Assembly (NCBI GenBank): GCA_043812795.1
Contig: JBDRLU010000068.1
Location: forward strand, 20,730-84,729
Length of the DNA stretch: 64,000 bases
Source of the DNA: JBDRLU01 sp043812795
GTDB lineage: Bacteria; Chloroflexota; Dehalococcoidia; Dehalococcoidales; UBA2162
Direction of reading: 5' to 3'
Part shown: positions 32,589 to 41,498 of the stretch, in pieces
How positions within the stretch are numbered: position 1 is the stretch's first letter
How the letters are laid out: every line of letters starts with the position of its first letter
Notes under the pieces: generated by a model
The model's database searches: none
Told to the model about the DNA's origin: nothing
Seen by the model: the letters and a program-made list of their open reading frames with translations, nothing else
Program-made: the position numbers and the translations under genes

Positions 32589-32899
32589 CACTCTTCCTCC
32601 GGTTCCATCTTTATTGCTTTTTTCGGACATTCGGCGGAGCAGATACCACACCCTTTGCAGTAGAACATATTAGCCACGAAATAGCCGTCTTCCTCCTCGG
32701 CAATACATCCTTCGGGACAATAGATATAGCACAGTCCGCATTTATTGCATTTGCTCTTATTGAGAATCGGCTTTTGCGAGCGCCAGCTACCCGTCTGGTA
32801 TTGGCTGGCACTGCCCGGCTCAGCCACGATGGAACCGACCTCTAAATCTTTCCAGGTTACGTCCGTTTCGTTCTTAACCAACTTTTTGCTTTTCGCCAA
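32588..32899 (-). CDS. porD: Pyruvate/2-oxoacid:ferredoxin oxidoreductase, delta (ferredoxin) subunit
   Basis: 103 aa. Two [4Fe-4S] motifs, CNKCGLCYIYC and CKGCGICSAEC, carry electrons from the ThDP site to free ferredoxin. The N-terminal GSWRSQKPILNKSKC segment is characteristic of PorD. It overlaps porC by 26 bp and porA by one base, so all four subunits are translated from one tightly packed message. Confidence 0.93.
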   Translation of the reverse strand: MAKSKKLVKNETDVTWKDLEVGSIVAEPGSASQYQTGSWRSQKPILNKSKCNKCGLCYIYCPEGCIAEEEDGYFVANMFYCKGCGICSAECPKKAIKMEPEEE

Positions 32900-33473
32900 C
32901 TTTCTGCTCCTTCATCGCCGTCTCCCGGAAAGCCCTTTTCATGGCGCCGCTGTTTCTCTCGGCCATGCGGCCGAAGCGTTCCTCCAAAGGCTCCAGCAAA
33001 GACTCTAATTTCACTACTCCGGTAGCTTTGACCAAAGCTCCGAGCATGGTGGTATTGACAATCGGGACGCCCAGCAGTTCGCGGGCGATGCTGGTGGCAT
33101 CGATGGCGGCGATTTGCCATTTATTGCCCAGTTCAGCGGCCATGTCCGCTATCGGGTTCCTGGTGTTGATAATGAAAACACCTTTTTTCTTTAGCCCGGC
33201 CGTTACGTCGACCACCTTCAGCAGGCTGGGGTCGAGCACCACCACGACGTCAGGTTCTTTGACTTCAGCTCTTATCCTGATGGGGTGGCTATCGCTGATT
33301 CTGGTGAAAGCCTGGACGGGAGCGCCTCTCCGCTCCGGCCCGAAGCTGGGGAAGGCCTGGGCATACTTGCCTTCGCTGATGGCGGCTTTGGCCAGCAGCT
33401 CGGCGGAGGTAACCGTACCCTGTCCGCCTCGCCCGTGCCATCTGATTTCAATAAGCTCGATTATTTTCTTCAT
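32874..33473 (-). CDS. porC: Pyruvate/2-oxoacid:ferredoxin oxidoreductase, gamma subunit
   Basis: 199 aa. EIRWHGRGGQGTVTSAELLAKAAISEGKYAQAFPSFGPERRGAPVQAFTRI is the PorC signature, followed by a Rossmann-like segment (DVVVVLDPSLL) and NTTMLGALVKATG. It is the first gene of the porCDAB operon, just downstream (minus direction) of a tRNA-Arg. The C-terminal 25 residues are basic and overlap porD. Confidence 0.92.
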   Translation of the reverse strand: MKKIIELIEIRWHGRGGQGTVTSAELLAKAAISEGKYAQAFPSFGPERRGAPVQAFTRISDSHPIRIRAEVKEPDVVVVLDPSLLKVVDVTAGLKKKGVFIINTRNPIADMAAELGNKWQIAAIDATSIARELLGVPIVNTTMLGALVKATGVVKLESLLEPLEERFGRMAERNSGAMKRAFRETAMKEQKVGEKQKVG

Positions 33474-33533
33474 TTTTTCTCACCGTTGAACAGGATACAG
33501 GTTCTCCTTTCTTTTTATTGCCAAATAAGAAAA

Positions 33534-33606
33534 TGCCCCTGGAGAGACTCGAACTCTCGCGACCGGCTCCGGAGGCCGGTGCTCTATCCACCTGAGCTAC
33601 AGGGGC
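33534..33606 (-). tRNA. tRNA-Arg (anticodon CCG)
   Basis: Minus-strand cloverleaf with acceptor GCCCCTG/CAGGGGC, anticodon stem CCGGC/GCCGG and loop CTCCGGA giving CCG, T-arm GAGAGTTCGAGTCTCTC. CCA is not encoded. Confidence 0.93.
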
Positions 33607-33820
33607 ATACTATATTAATGATAGCTCATAACCCTGAGTGAAGTAAATAAAGAAGAATTATAAACCAACCTTTGGCTCGGATGCAAAGCGCCCGCAGATT
33701 AAATAACGATAACGGTTTTGTCCTATCAGGTAGTCCGGGTTACAAAAAAGTTACAAAAGAGAAGGAGGCCGCCCCTCTTTCCATTTTCCCGGTATTTACG
33801 TTACAATGTGAAAGCGCCGA

Positions 33821-33905
33821 GGAGAGGTGACCGAGTGGTTCATGGTGCCGCTCTCGAAAAGCGGTCTTCCGAAAGGGAGCGTGGGTTCGAATCCCACCCT
33901 CTCCG
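33821..33905 (+). tRNA. tRNA-Ser (anticodon CGA)
   Basis: Class II tRNA with acceptor GGAGAGG/CCTCTCC, anticodon stem CCGCT/AGCGG with loop CTCGAAA giving CGA, a long variable arm and T-arm GTGGGTTCGAATCCCAC. CCA is not encoded. Confidence 0.93.
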
Positions 33906-33962
33906 TTTACCTTGAGCGAGAGAAGCGAGTCGAAAGGTTTACCTTGAGCGAGAGTCGAAGGG
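33906..33962 (+). repeat. Short tandem direct repeat after tRNA-Ser
   Basis: TTTACCTTGAGCGAGAG...TCGAAAGG followed by TTTACCTTGAGCGAGAGTCGAAGGG. Two imperfect units of about 25-30 bp lie between the tRNA and the GIY-YIG gene. Confidence 0.6.
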
Positions 33963-33975
33963 CTTACCCTGAAAA

Positions 33976-34344
33976 ATGGATAGTGAGAATCGGAACGGCA
34001 AGCCGGCCCAAGATTGGTTTTTCTATATTGTCAGGTGTAGGGATAAATCTCTTTATTGTGGTATTACTAATAATCTTGAAGACAGGTTAAAAGAACACAA
34101 TAATGGGACCGGGGCTAAATTTACTCGTTCTCGAAGACCTGTGACTATGGTATATAATGAAAAATACAATAACATTTCAGAGGCAAGGAAACGAGAAGCG
34201 CAGATTAAGAGCTGGTCGAAGGCCAAAAAGGAGGACCTGATTACTGGTTTTCCTCGACTACGCCGGAATAAATTCCTCGGCTCGCTCGGAATAAACGAAT
34301 CCTGCCCCTTCGACCATCGTTACAAAATTGTTACAATTGAATAA
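33976..34344 (+). CDS. GIY-YIG nuclease domain protein (YhbQ/UPF0213-like)
   Basis: 122 aa. FFYIVRCRDKSLYCGITNNLEDRLKEHNNGTGAKFTRSRRPVTMVYNE is the GIY-YIG core (YIV...YCGIT with downstream Arg and His), and SEARKREAQIKSWSKAKKEDLI is the usual C-terminal helix with the metal-binding Glu. Stand-alone members have presumed DNA nuclease activity in repair or mobility. The C-terminal extension after about residue 92 is unusual and contains repeat-like DNA. It is located between two tRNA-Ser genes. Confidence 0.85.
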   Translation: MDSENRNGKPAQDWFFYIVRCRDKSLYCGITNNLEDRLKEHNNGTGAKFTRSRRPVTMVYNEKYNNISEARKREAQIKSWSKAKKEDLITGFPRLRRNKFLGSLGINESCPFDHRYKIVTIE

Positions 34345-34361
34345 AGCCTAGTAACCAACTT

Positions 34362-34450
<89 letters not shown>

Positions 34451-34566
34451 GCTTTACTTCTGGCCTGCTGTCAGAGTAGCGGCGAAAATTGACAGATGAC
34501 TCATTGGGATTTACAATTTCATCTTGTCCGCTGCTTTTTTCTGGAATTAACCGCAGGAGGCACGAA

Positions 34567-35832
34567 TTGCAAAAGAGGAGGAAATTAGCGCGTGGGGTGG
34601 CGGTGGTCGGCGCCGGGATGTCTAAGTTCGGCGTGTACAAGGACAAGGACTCCAAGGACGTTTTTGCTGAAGCCTTCAATGAAATGCTCGCTTCCGTGGA
34701 CAAAGGGGTTGACCCTAAGGATATTGACGCCCTTTACATCGGGAATTTCACCAACGACTTTTTTGTGCACCAGGCACACTGGGGCCCGATTATTTCCGAT
34801 TTAATCGGCCATACGCCTAAACCGTCCACACGGACGGAAGGGGCCTGCGCTTCCAGTGCCCTCGCTTTCCGTGAAGGCGTCTTCGCCATAGCGTCCGGCT
34901 TCTATGATATGGTGCTGGTGGGCGGGGTCGAGGATATGTCCAAACGTACCACCGAAGAAGTTACCGAAGGTTTAGCCAGCGCTTGCACTATCTATGAGAG
35001 AGATGCCGGTATCACCTTTCCCGGCGTTTTCGGTGCGGTGGCTACAGCCTACTTCGCCCGGTACGGTGCCACGCGCGAAGACCTCTTTAATATCACCATC
35101 AAGAGCCATAATAATGCCGTGCTTAACCCCAAGGCCCAGTTCAATGCCTCCATTCGGGATATCATGAAGTCGAGAATCGCCCGCTGCCAGCAGCGAGGCG
35201 AGCCGGTCCCTAACTGGGCTGATGAGAAGGCGTTCCTCCGCGACCCGGCGGTCAATCCGGCGGTGGCCTGGCCGATGCACCTTTACGATTGCTGTCCCAT
35301 CAGCGACGGTGCCACCTGTATGTTCTTGGTTGCCGAGTCGATAGCGAAAAACTTTACCGATAAGCCGTTGTACGTGGCCGGTATCGGGCAGGGTAGCGGC
35401 CGGGCGATGCATGCTTCGGATGCTCTCACTTATTTCGAAGCCACCCGCTATGCGGCGCAGGAAGCCTATGCCATGTCCGGACTCAAGCCGGAAGATATCC
35501 AGTTCTCCGAAGTGCACGATTGCTTCTCTATCGCTGAGCTGCTTCACATCGAAGACCTTGGCTTTTTCAAACCGGGAGAGGGTTATAAAGCCGTGGCGGA
35601 TGGTGCTACCAGACTGGACGGCCCGAAACCGATTAATACCTCCGGGGGACTGAAATGCAAAGGACATCCGGTCGGGGCTACCGGCGTCGGACAGCTTTAC
35701 GAAGTCTGGAAACAGTTGCGTGGTGAGGCCGGCCAGCGGCAGGTACCTAATAAGAATTTGCGTATCGGTGCCGCCCACAACCTGGGTGGGACCGGGGGCA
35801 CCTGTACGTTTACTATCCTGGAAAGGAGATAA
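34567..35832 (+). CDS. Thiolase family protein (acetyl-CoA acetyltransferase, SCP2/archaeal type)
   Basis: 421 aa from a TTG at 34567 with AGGAGG six bases upstream. The open frame back to 34489 adds no homologous sequence. AVVGAGMSKFG, the nucleophile region RTEGACASSALAF, EVHDCFSIAELLHIEDLG and LKCKGHPVGATGVGQLYE are the conserved thiolase segments of the SCPx/archaeal branch. Such proteins form or cleave 3-oxoacyl-CoA and usually need a DUF35 OB-fold partner, which is encoded next. First gene of a four-gene acyl-CoA operon. Confidence 0.9.
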   Translation: MQKRRKLARGVAVVGAGMSKFGVYKDKDSKDVFAEAFNEMLASVDKGVDPKDIDALYIGNFTNDFFVHQAHWGPIISDLIGHTPKPSTRTEGACASSALAFREGVFAIASGFYDMVLVGGVEDMSKRTTEEVTEGLASACTIYERDAGITFPGVFGAVATAYFARYGATREDLFNITIKSHNNAVLNPKAQFNASIRDIMKSRIARCQQRGEPVPNWADEKAFLRDPAVNPAVAWPMHLYDCCPISDGATCMFLVAESIAKNFTDKPLYVAGIGQGSGRAMHASDALTYFEATRYAAQEAYAMSGLKPEDIQFSEVHDCFSIAELLHIEDLGFFKPGEGYKAVADGATRLDGPKPINTSGGLKCKGHPVGATGVGQLYEVWKQLRGEAGQRQVPNKNLRIGAAHNLGGTGGTCTFTILERR

Positions 35833-35834
35833 GG

Positions 35835-36251
35835 ATGGAGTCGAGACCTTTTAGCGATACTTCTTATCAGCAATTCCTTAATGAAGAAAAATTGATGGGC
35901 TCAAAATGCCAGAAATGCGGTGCCCTCTACGCGCCGCCCCGCTCCATCTGCCCCAAGTGTTATGGTACTGCTATGGGATGGGTGGAACTGAAAGGTAAGG
36001 GCAAGCTAGCTGCTTTTACCTCAATCACTGTGGGCACTCCGGCCATGGTGAAGGAAGGCTACGACCGCAAGCATCCCTATATCTCCGCCGCCGTGGAGTT
36101 GGATGAAGGGCCGCGGGTGATGGCCCGCCTCGAAGATGTCGATGGCACCAAGCCGGAAGCCATAAAGGTGGGGACACCCCTGAAGGTAAAATACCTTCAC
36201 CACGGTGAAGGTGAAAACCAGAAAACATTCTTGGGTTTCACACCGGAGTAA
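35835..36251 (+). CDS. DUF35 zinc-ribbon/OB-fold protein, thiolase partner
   Basis: 138 aa. The N-terminal rubredoxin-like zinc ribbon (SKCQKCGALYAPPRSICPKC) is followed by an OB fold (GKGKLAAFTSITVGTPAM, YISAAVELDEGPRVMARLE). In archaea such proteins bridge thiolase and HMG-CoA synthase and bind CoA. Here it starts two bases after the thiolase stop, so a thiolase-DUF35 complex is likely. AAGGAGATAAGG precedes the ATG. Confidence 0.92.
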   Translation: MESRPFSDTSYQQFLNEEKLMGSKCQKCGALYAPPRSICPKCYGTAMGWVELKGKGKLAAFTSITVGTPAMVKEGYDRKHPYISAAVELDEGPRVMARLEDVDGTKPEAIKVGTPLKVKYLHHGEGENQKTFLGFTPE

Positions 36252-36317
36252 GACCCGTTCTAAACGCACAACCGGAATCATTCGCGGCTGTTGGTAAATA
36301 ATCTGAAGGAGGTTATT

Positions 36318-37088
36318 GTGGCTATCGACTACACGAAAGAAGGTAGGGTTGCTATCTTCACCATCAACCGTCCCGAGGCGCTCAATTCCATGAATGTCCA
36401 GGCCATGCAGGAACTGCATGACGCAATGGTGGCTTTCCGTGATGACCCTGAAATGTGGGCCGGTATCGTCACCGGTGCTGGCGAGCGTGCGTTTTGTGCC
36501 GGGGCCGATATCAAAGACATGCTACCCTACTTGAAGGGAATCCGCGGCAAACCCTGGACTTTTCCGGCGACTCCGTTCCGCGGGTTGGAGCTTTACAAGC
36601 CGCTTATTGCTGCCATCAATGGCATGGCGCTCGGCGGCGGTCTGGAAATCGCTTTATCGTGCGACCTGCGGATAGCTTCGGAAACCGCCCGCTTCGGCAA
36701 TCCGGAACCGAATCTGGGACTGATACCGGGCTGGGGAGCGACGCAGCGGCTGCCGCGAGTTATCCCCTGGGCGAAAGCCGCCGAGATATTACTGCTGGCA
36801 AAACCAATCGATGCTCAGGAAGCCTACCGCATCGGTCTGGTGAATAAGATTGTTCCCCCCGACCAGGTAATGACAGCAGCCAAAGAGTGGGCCAATACCA
36901 TCTGCCAGCTTGCTCCGCTGGCCGTGAGAGCAGCGAAAGAGGCGATGCTCAGGGGCTACAGTATGCCTCTCGAAGATGGTCTGAAGCTGGAAAGCGCTTT
37001 ATTCGATTACCTTTTGGGTACTGAGGACCATGCCGAGGGTTCGGCGGCTTTTGTCGAGAAACGTAAGCCTGATTTCAAGGCGAAATAA
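36318..37088 (+). CDS. Enoyl-CoA hydratase (crotonase family)
   Basis: 256 aa from a GTG at 36318 with AAGGAGG five bases upstream; the open frame begins at 36291. INRPEALNSMNVQAM, AFCAGADIKDML (oxyanion hole), NGMALGGGLEIALSCDLRIA and NPEPNLGLIPGWGATQRLPR (catalytic Glu pair region) are all intact, so true enoyl-CoA hydration is expected. It lies between DUF35 and a 3-hydroxyacyl-CoA dehydrogenase in a beta-oxidation-like operon. Confidence 0.92.
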   Translation: MAIDYTKEGRVAIFTINRPEALNSMNVQAMQELHDAMVAFRDDPEMWAGIVTGAGERAFCAGADIKDMLPYLKGIRGKPWTFPATPFRGLELYKPLIAAINGMALGGGLEIALSCDLRIASETARFGNPEPNLGLIPGWGATQRLPRVIPWAKAAEILLLAKPIDAQEAYRIGLVNKIVPPDQVMTAAKEWANTICQLAPLAVRAAKEAMLRGYSMPLEDGLKLESALFDYLLGTEDHAEGSAAFVEKRKPDFKAK

Positions 37089-37109
37089 TAACCGGAAAGG
37101 AGTTTGTTT

Positions 37110-37964
37110 ATGGAAATAAAAAAAGTTGGCGTTATTGGCTGCGGTACGATGGGTGGTGGAATCGCTCAGGTCTGTGCCCAGTCCGGCTATCAGGTAGTGG
37201 TCTCGGAGATTAACGAGACCCTGTTGAATAAAGGACTGGCGGCGATTAATACTTTCCTTACCCGGAGCGTTGAGCGCGGCCGGATGAAACAGGAGGAGAA
37301 AGATGCTACCATAAGCCACCTCAAGGGCACGACCAATATGCAGGACTTCAGCGACTGCGACCTGGTGATAGAGGTGGTTGTCGAAAATATGGACCTGAAG
37401 AAGAAGATATTTACCGAGCTGGATAAAATCTGCCCGAAAGAGGCTATCCTGGCCACCAATACTTCCTGCCTCTCGGTTATTGATATGGCTACGGTGACCA
37501 AGAGACCGGATAAGGTGCTCGGCATTCATTTCTACAACCCGGTACCTTTAATGAAGCTCTGTGAAATAGTGAAAACAATCGCTACCAGCGACGATACCCT
37601 TGAAACGGCCAAGAAGTTCGGCACGTCCGTCGGTAAGAGTATTGTCGTGGCGAAAGATGCGCCGGGCTTTATCGTCAACCGCTTGATGATACCTTTTATC
37701 CTTAACGCCATCCGCATGCTGGACGCCGGCGTCGCCAGTAAAGAAGATATCGATACTGGTATCAATCTGGGACTGAACCACCCCATGGGGCCGCTGACAC
37801 TGACCGACCTTATCGGCTTGGATACATGCCACTTCATCGCCAATGCCATCTACGATGAGTTCAAAGACCCGCAGTACGCCTCACCGCCACTGCTGAAGAA
37901 AATGGTTACTGCTGGCTGGCTGGGACGTAAGACGGGCAAAGGCTTCTACGAGTATAATAAATAA
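37110..37964 (+). CDS. hbd: 3-hydroxybutyryl-CoA dehydrogenase
   Basis: 284 aa, standard length; ATG at 37110 with AAGGAG seven bases upstream. VGVIGCGTMGGGIAQVCAQSGY is the NAD-binding motif. HFYNPVPLMKLCEIV holds the catalytic His, and the APGFIVNRLMIPFILNAIRMLDAG helix and GLNHPMGPLTLTDLIGLD complete the C-terminal domain. It interconverts 3-hydroxyacyl- and 3-oxoacyl-CoA. Last gene of the operon, followed by a perfect terminator hairpin. No acyl-CoA dehydrogenase or Etf is present in the window. Confidence 0.94.
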   Translation: MEIKKVGVIGCGTMGGGIAQVCAQSGYQVVVSEINETLLNKGLAAINTFLTRSVERGRMKQEEKDATISHLKGTTNMQDFSDCDLVIEVVVENMDLKKKIFTELDKICPKEAILATNTSCLSVIDMATVTKRPDKVLGIHFYNPVPLMKLCEIVKTIATSDDTLETAKKFGTSVGKSIVVAKDAPGFIVNRLMIPFILNAIRMLDAGVASKEDIDTGINLGLNHPMGPLTLTDLIGLDTCHFIANAIYDEFKDPQYASPPLLKKMVTAGWLGRKTGKGFYEYNK

Positions 37965-37993
37965 TAGCGGCGACCCGAACTAGAACAGAGTGT

Positions 37994-38034
37994 AATTAGA
38001 GAGTCCCGAAACAATCGGGACTCTCTAATTTTCT
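37994..38034 (+). terminator. Intrinsic terminator after hbd
   Basis: Perfect 16-bp stem from 37994-38009 to 38015-38030 (arms end GAGTCCCGA / TCGGGACTC) with an AACAA loop, followed by TTCTCC. Confidence 0.8.
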
Positions 38035-38162
38035 CCTCCCTGCTTGGCATCGAACCCATCCTTCTCGTGAAGAATAGCCTCAAAATTACGATGAAGCTAT
38101 TCTGGATATCGAATTTCGTCGGTATGGTAGATTCATTGTTGAGTAATCTCAACAGGCTCAAA

Positions 38163-38192
38163 TTGTTTTCGGCTTGACTACTATGCTAGAAT
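38163..38192 (+). promoter_or_regulatory. dprA promoter, near-leaderless
   Basis: TTGTTT (38163-38168), an 18-bp spacer and TGC-TAGAAT (-10 at 38187-38192). The expected start near 38199 leaves about five bases before the ATG at 38204. Confidence 0.5.
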
Positions 38193-38203
38193 GAGGTTTT
38201 GTC

Positions 38204-39325
38204 ATGGGTAAGGCAGATATTAAGTACCGCGTGGGTTTCAGCCTTGTTCCCGGGATTGGCCGGGTCAGGCTGTCCCAGCTTGAGAGTCATTTCGGTAACT
38301 TGGCGGATGCCTGGAAAGCTACTTCGGGTGAACTGAAACAATCAGGTCTGGATAGTGCTTCCGTGCGGGCCATCACTACCTGGAGGCCTAAAATCGAGCT
38401 GGATGAAGAGATGGAAAAGCTCGACCGCTTTGGCGTGAAGGTATTTAGCTGCCACGACAAGGGCTATCCTGCCCGGCTCAAAGAAATCTATGACTACCCG
38501 CCGGTACTTTATATCAGAGGCTCGTTCTTACCTCAGGACGAATGGTGTGTTGCGGTAGTCGGTACCCGCCGGGCTACCGTCTATGGCCGGCAGGTAGCCG
38601 AGGAGATTGTGGCCGACCTGGTACGGAATAAAATCACTATCGTCAGCGGCCTGGCCAGAGGAATTGATTCTATAGCTCACCGCAGTGCTCTGGAAGCAGG
38701 CGGCCGGACGATGGCCGTCTTTGCCAGCGGACTGGATACCGTTTATCCCGGTGAAAATGCGGAACTGGCGCGGCAGATAATGCAACGCGGTGCTCTGGTC
38801 AGTGAATACCCTATCGGCACCCGCCCCCGACCGGACAACTTTCCCCGCCGCAACCGTATTATGAGCGGCCTGAGCCTGGGTGTCCTCGTAATCGAGGCCG
38901 GCGAAGACAGCGGCGCGATGATTACGGCCCATCTGGCATTGGAACAGAACCGCGAGGTCTTTGCTATTCCCGGCAGTATTCTCTCTCCGGCCAGCCAGGG
39001 GACGAATAAACTTATCCAGGAAGGGGCCAAGTTGGTCCGTGATTACCGGGATATACTGGAAGAACTCAACCTTACCGCCGTCGCCCATCAGATTGAAATG
39101 AAGGAGCTTATCCCGGCGTCGGAGACGGAGTCCTTGCTGTTAAAGCAGTTGAGTGCCGAGCCGACTCATATCGATGAAGTCTGCCGCTCAAGCGGTCTGC
39201 CCGCCGCCACGGTCAGCAGCACTCTAGCCATGATGGAACTGAAAGGCCTGGTCAAGCAGGTGGGGGCGATGAATTACGTTCTGGCGCGGGAAGTGAGAGA
39301 AGCATACCGCGTAAAGGTAGAATAA
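38204..39325 (+). CDS. dprA: DNA processing protein DprA
   Basis: 373 aa. An N-terminal helical region (LVPGIGRVRLSQLESHFG, helix-hairpin-helix-like) precedes the Rossmann-like DprA core: VAVVGTRRATVYGRQVAEE, IVSGLARGIDSIAHRSAL, ASGLDTVYPGENAELA, FPRRNRIMSGLS, VIEAGEDSGAMITA. A C-terminal winged helix follows (about 305-360). DprA loads RecA on incoming single-stranded DNA during transformation. It is next to topA, an arrangement common in bacteria. The transcript probably has almost no leader. Confidence 0.95.
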   Translation: MGKADIKYRVGFSLVPGIGRVRLSQLESHFGNLADAWKATSGELKQSGLDSASVRAITTWRPKIELDEEMEKLDRFGVKVFSCHDKGYPARLKEIYDYPPVLYIRGSFLPQDEWCVAVVGTRRATVYGRQVAEEIVADLVRNKITIVSGLARGIDSIAHRSALEAGGRTMAVFASGLDTVYPGENAELARQIMQRGALVSEYPIGTRPRPDNFPRRNRIMSGLSLGVLVIEAGEDSGAMITAHLALEQNREVFAIPGSILSPASQGTNKLIQEGAKLVRDYRDILEELNLTAVAHQIEMKELIPASETESLLLKQLSAEPTHIDEVCRSSGLPAATVSSTLAMMELKGLVKQVGAMNYVLAREVREAYRVKVE

Positions 39326-39331
39326 TCATAA

Positions 39332-41425
39332 ATGAAGAAAAATCTGGTTATCGTTGAATCCCCGGCCAAAGCCCGGACGTTAAGTCGTATTCTGGGCGAT
39401 AAGTATAGCCTCAAGGCTTCCCTCGGGCATGTGAGGGACCTGCCCAAAAGCCAGTTGGGGGTAGATATTGCCCATAATTTTACACCGGAGTATGTCGTCC
39501 CCAGGCAGAAGAGTAAAATTGCCAAGGAGCTCAGGGAAGCGGCCAAGGAGGCACCGACAATCTATCTGGCCACTGACCCCGACCGTGAGGGTGAGGCTAT
39601 TTCCTGGCACCTGCTCTCGGTGATGAAATCTCCCAAAACACCCTATCGTCGCGTCGTTTTCCATGAAATTACTGAAGAGGCAATCAAGCAGGCCTTTAAG
39701 CATCCGCGTACTATCGATATGAACCTGGTCAATGCCCAGCAGGCGCGGCGTGTCTTGGACAGGCTGGTCGGCTATAAAATCAGCCCGTTACTCTGGAAGA
39801 AGGTAAAGAGAGGGCTTTCCGCCGGCAGAGTCCAGTCCGTGGCCCTGCGGATTATCGTTGACCGCGAGCGTGAGATTGAGAAGTTCGTCTCGGTCGAATA
39901 CTGGACGATGGAGGCCGAGCTGGCCAAGAAGACGGCCGGTGCCAAAGGTTTCCGGGCTCAACTGGTGGGGCTGACCAGCGGCACCAAGGTGGACATTCAC
40001 AATCAGGCCGAAGCGGAGGAGATCAAGAGCGAGCTGGAAAAAGCTGACTATAGCGTCCGCCAGATAAAGACAAAGAAGGTTACCCGCCAGCCGGCGCCGC
40101 CTTTTATTACCAGTACCTTGCAGCAGGAAGCCTGGCGCCATTTCCGCTTTGCCGCCGAACGCACAATGGCACTTGCCCAGCAGCTTTATGAGGGGCTGCC
40201 GGTGGGCAATGAGGGTAGCGTCGGCCTTATCACCTACATGAGAACTGATTCGACCCAGGTAGCCCGCACTGCCGTCGCTGAGACCAGAGAATTTATCACC
40301 GAAAAGTATGGAACGGAATATTTACCGCCTCATGCCCGTTCGTTCAGCCGTACCGTGAAAGGCGCCCAGGAAGCCCATGAAGCTATTCGCCCCACCCGCA
40401 TTCACCGGGAACCGGCTAGGGTCAAGGACTACCTTACCGCCGACCAGTTCAAGCTCTACGAGCTTATCTGGCAGCGGATGGTGGCCAGCCAGATGGCTAA
40501 TGCTCTTTTCGATAATACGACGGTCGATATTGAAGCTAAATGTACCTCCAGGACCGAATATCTGTTCCGGATTGCCAGCACGGTCAACCGCTTCCCCGGG
40601 TTCACCATTCTTTATATCGAAAGTAAGGACCAGGCCGACGAAGAAAAAGAGTCTGTCCTGCCGCCACTGGAAAAGAATGAAGGGCTGAAATTACTCGGGC
40701 TTTTCCCGGAGCAGCGCTTTACCCAACCCCCGCCGCGCTATACCGAGGCCACTCTTATCAAGACCCTGGAACAAAACGGTATCGGCCGCCCGAGCACCTA
40801 CGCTCCCACTCTTTCGACCATCCGTGAGCGCGAGTACGTCACCAAAACCGGTGGTGTTTTCCGGCCGACCGAGCTTGGTTTTCTCGTTACCGACCTGATG
40901 GCCCGCCATTTCCCCGATATTGTCGATATTCAATTCACCGCTCGCATGGAAGACGAACTGGATGAAATTGCCAGCGAGCAGCGGGACTGGGTCGGTGTCA
41001 TTAAAGATTTCTACACACCTTTTGAGAAGACCCTGACGGATGCCCAGTCTATGGAGAGGGTCAAGCTGGCCGACCAGCCGGCCGGCGAAGTCTGTCCCAA
41101 ATGCGGCAAGCCGCTGGTCATCAAGAGCGGACGTTTCGGCAAGTTCTTAGCCTGCACCGGTTATCCCGACTGTAAATTCACCAAGTCCTTCCAGCTTAAG
41201 ACCGGCGCCAGATGTCCGGAATGCGGCAGCGAACTGGTCGAGCGAGTGAGCAAAAAAGGACGCACCTTCTATGGCTGTAGCAACTATCCCAACTGCAAGT
41301 TTGCTGTCTTCTATAAGCCCCTCCCCCAGCCCTGCCCTAAGTGCGGCAGCCTGATGACTGTCTATCGCGAGAAGTGGGTCAAATGCACCAAATGCACCTA
41401 CCGGGGGAAGTTACCGGAGGACTAA
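39332..41425 (+). CDS. topA: DNA topoisomerase I
   Basis: 697 aa type IA topoisomerase. TOPRIM domain (LVIVESPAKARTLSRIL, DPDREGEAISWHL), active-site region GLITYMRTDSTQVA with the catalytic Tyr, and three C-terminal C4 zinc modules (CPKCGKPL...CTGYPDC, CPECGSEL...CSNYPNC, CPKCGSL...CTKC). It relaxes negative supercoils. Starts 6 bp after dprA and is co-transcribed with it. Length and domain set are normal. Confidence 0.96.
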   Translation: MKKNLVIVESPAKARTLSRILGDKYSLKASLGHVRDLPKSQLGVDIAHNFTPEYVVPRQKSKIAKELREAAKEAPTIYLATDPDREGEAISWHLLSVMKSPKTPYRRVVFHEITEEAIKQAFKHPRTIDMNLVNAQQARRVLDRLVGYKISPLLWKKVKRGLSAGRVQSVALRIIVDREREIEKFVSVEYWTMEAELAKKTAGAKGFRAQLVGLTSGTKVDIHNQAEAEEIKSELEKADYSVRQIKTKKVTRQPAPPFITSTLQQEAWRHFRFAAERTMALAQQLYEGLPVGNEGSVGLITYMRTDSTQVARTAVAETREFITEKYGTEYLPPHARSFSRTVKGAQEAHEAIRPTRIHREPARVKDYLTADQFKLYELIWQRMVASQMANALFDNTTVDIEAKCTSRTEYLFRIASTVNRFPGFTILYIESKDQADEEKESVLPPLEKNEGLKLLGLFPEQRFTQPPPRYTEATLIKTLEQNGIGRPSTYAPTLSTIREREYVTKTGGVFRPTELGFLVTDLMARHFPDIVDIQFTARMEDELDEIASEQRDWVGVIKDFYTPFEKTLTDAQSMERVKLADQPAGEVCPKCGKPLVIKSGRFGKFLACTGYPDCKFTKSFQLKTGARCPECGSELVERVSKKGRTFYGCSNYPNCKFAVFYKPLPQPCPKCGSLMTVYREKWVKCTKCTYRGKLPED

Positions 41426-41498
41426 AGCCGGGGAGCAGTGCTCCGCCATTTTGAGGGCAAGCTAGTATATCCCAAGGCTACCATGTTGGTAATGAAGG

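Noticed and set aside
31413..32651. Longer porA start at 32651
   Set aside because: It would run through most of porD's ferredoxin end; the ATG at 32588 has a ribosome site and TGATG coupling.
33906..33962. Possible CRISPR-like repeat near tRNA-Ser
   Set aside because: Only two imperfect units with no spacers of regular length and no cas genes.
33718..34090. Overlapping open frames across the tRNA-Ser (CGA) region
   Set aside because: They read through a clear tRNA gene and its flanking repeats and have no protein-like composition.
34489..34566. N-terminal extension of the thiolase
   Set aside because: No homology-like sequence, close to the tRNA end, and TTG 34567 has an AGGAGG site.
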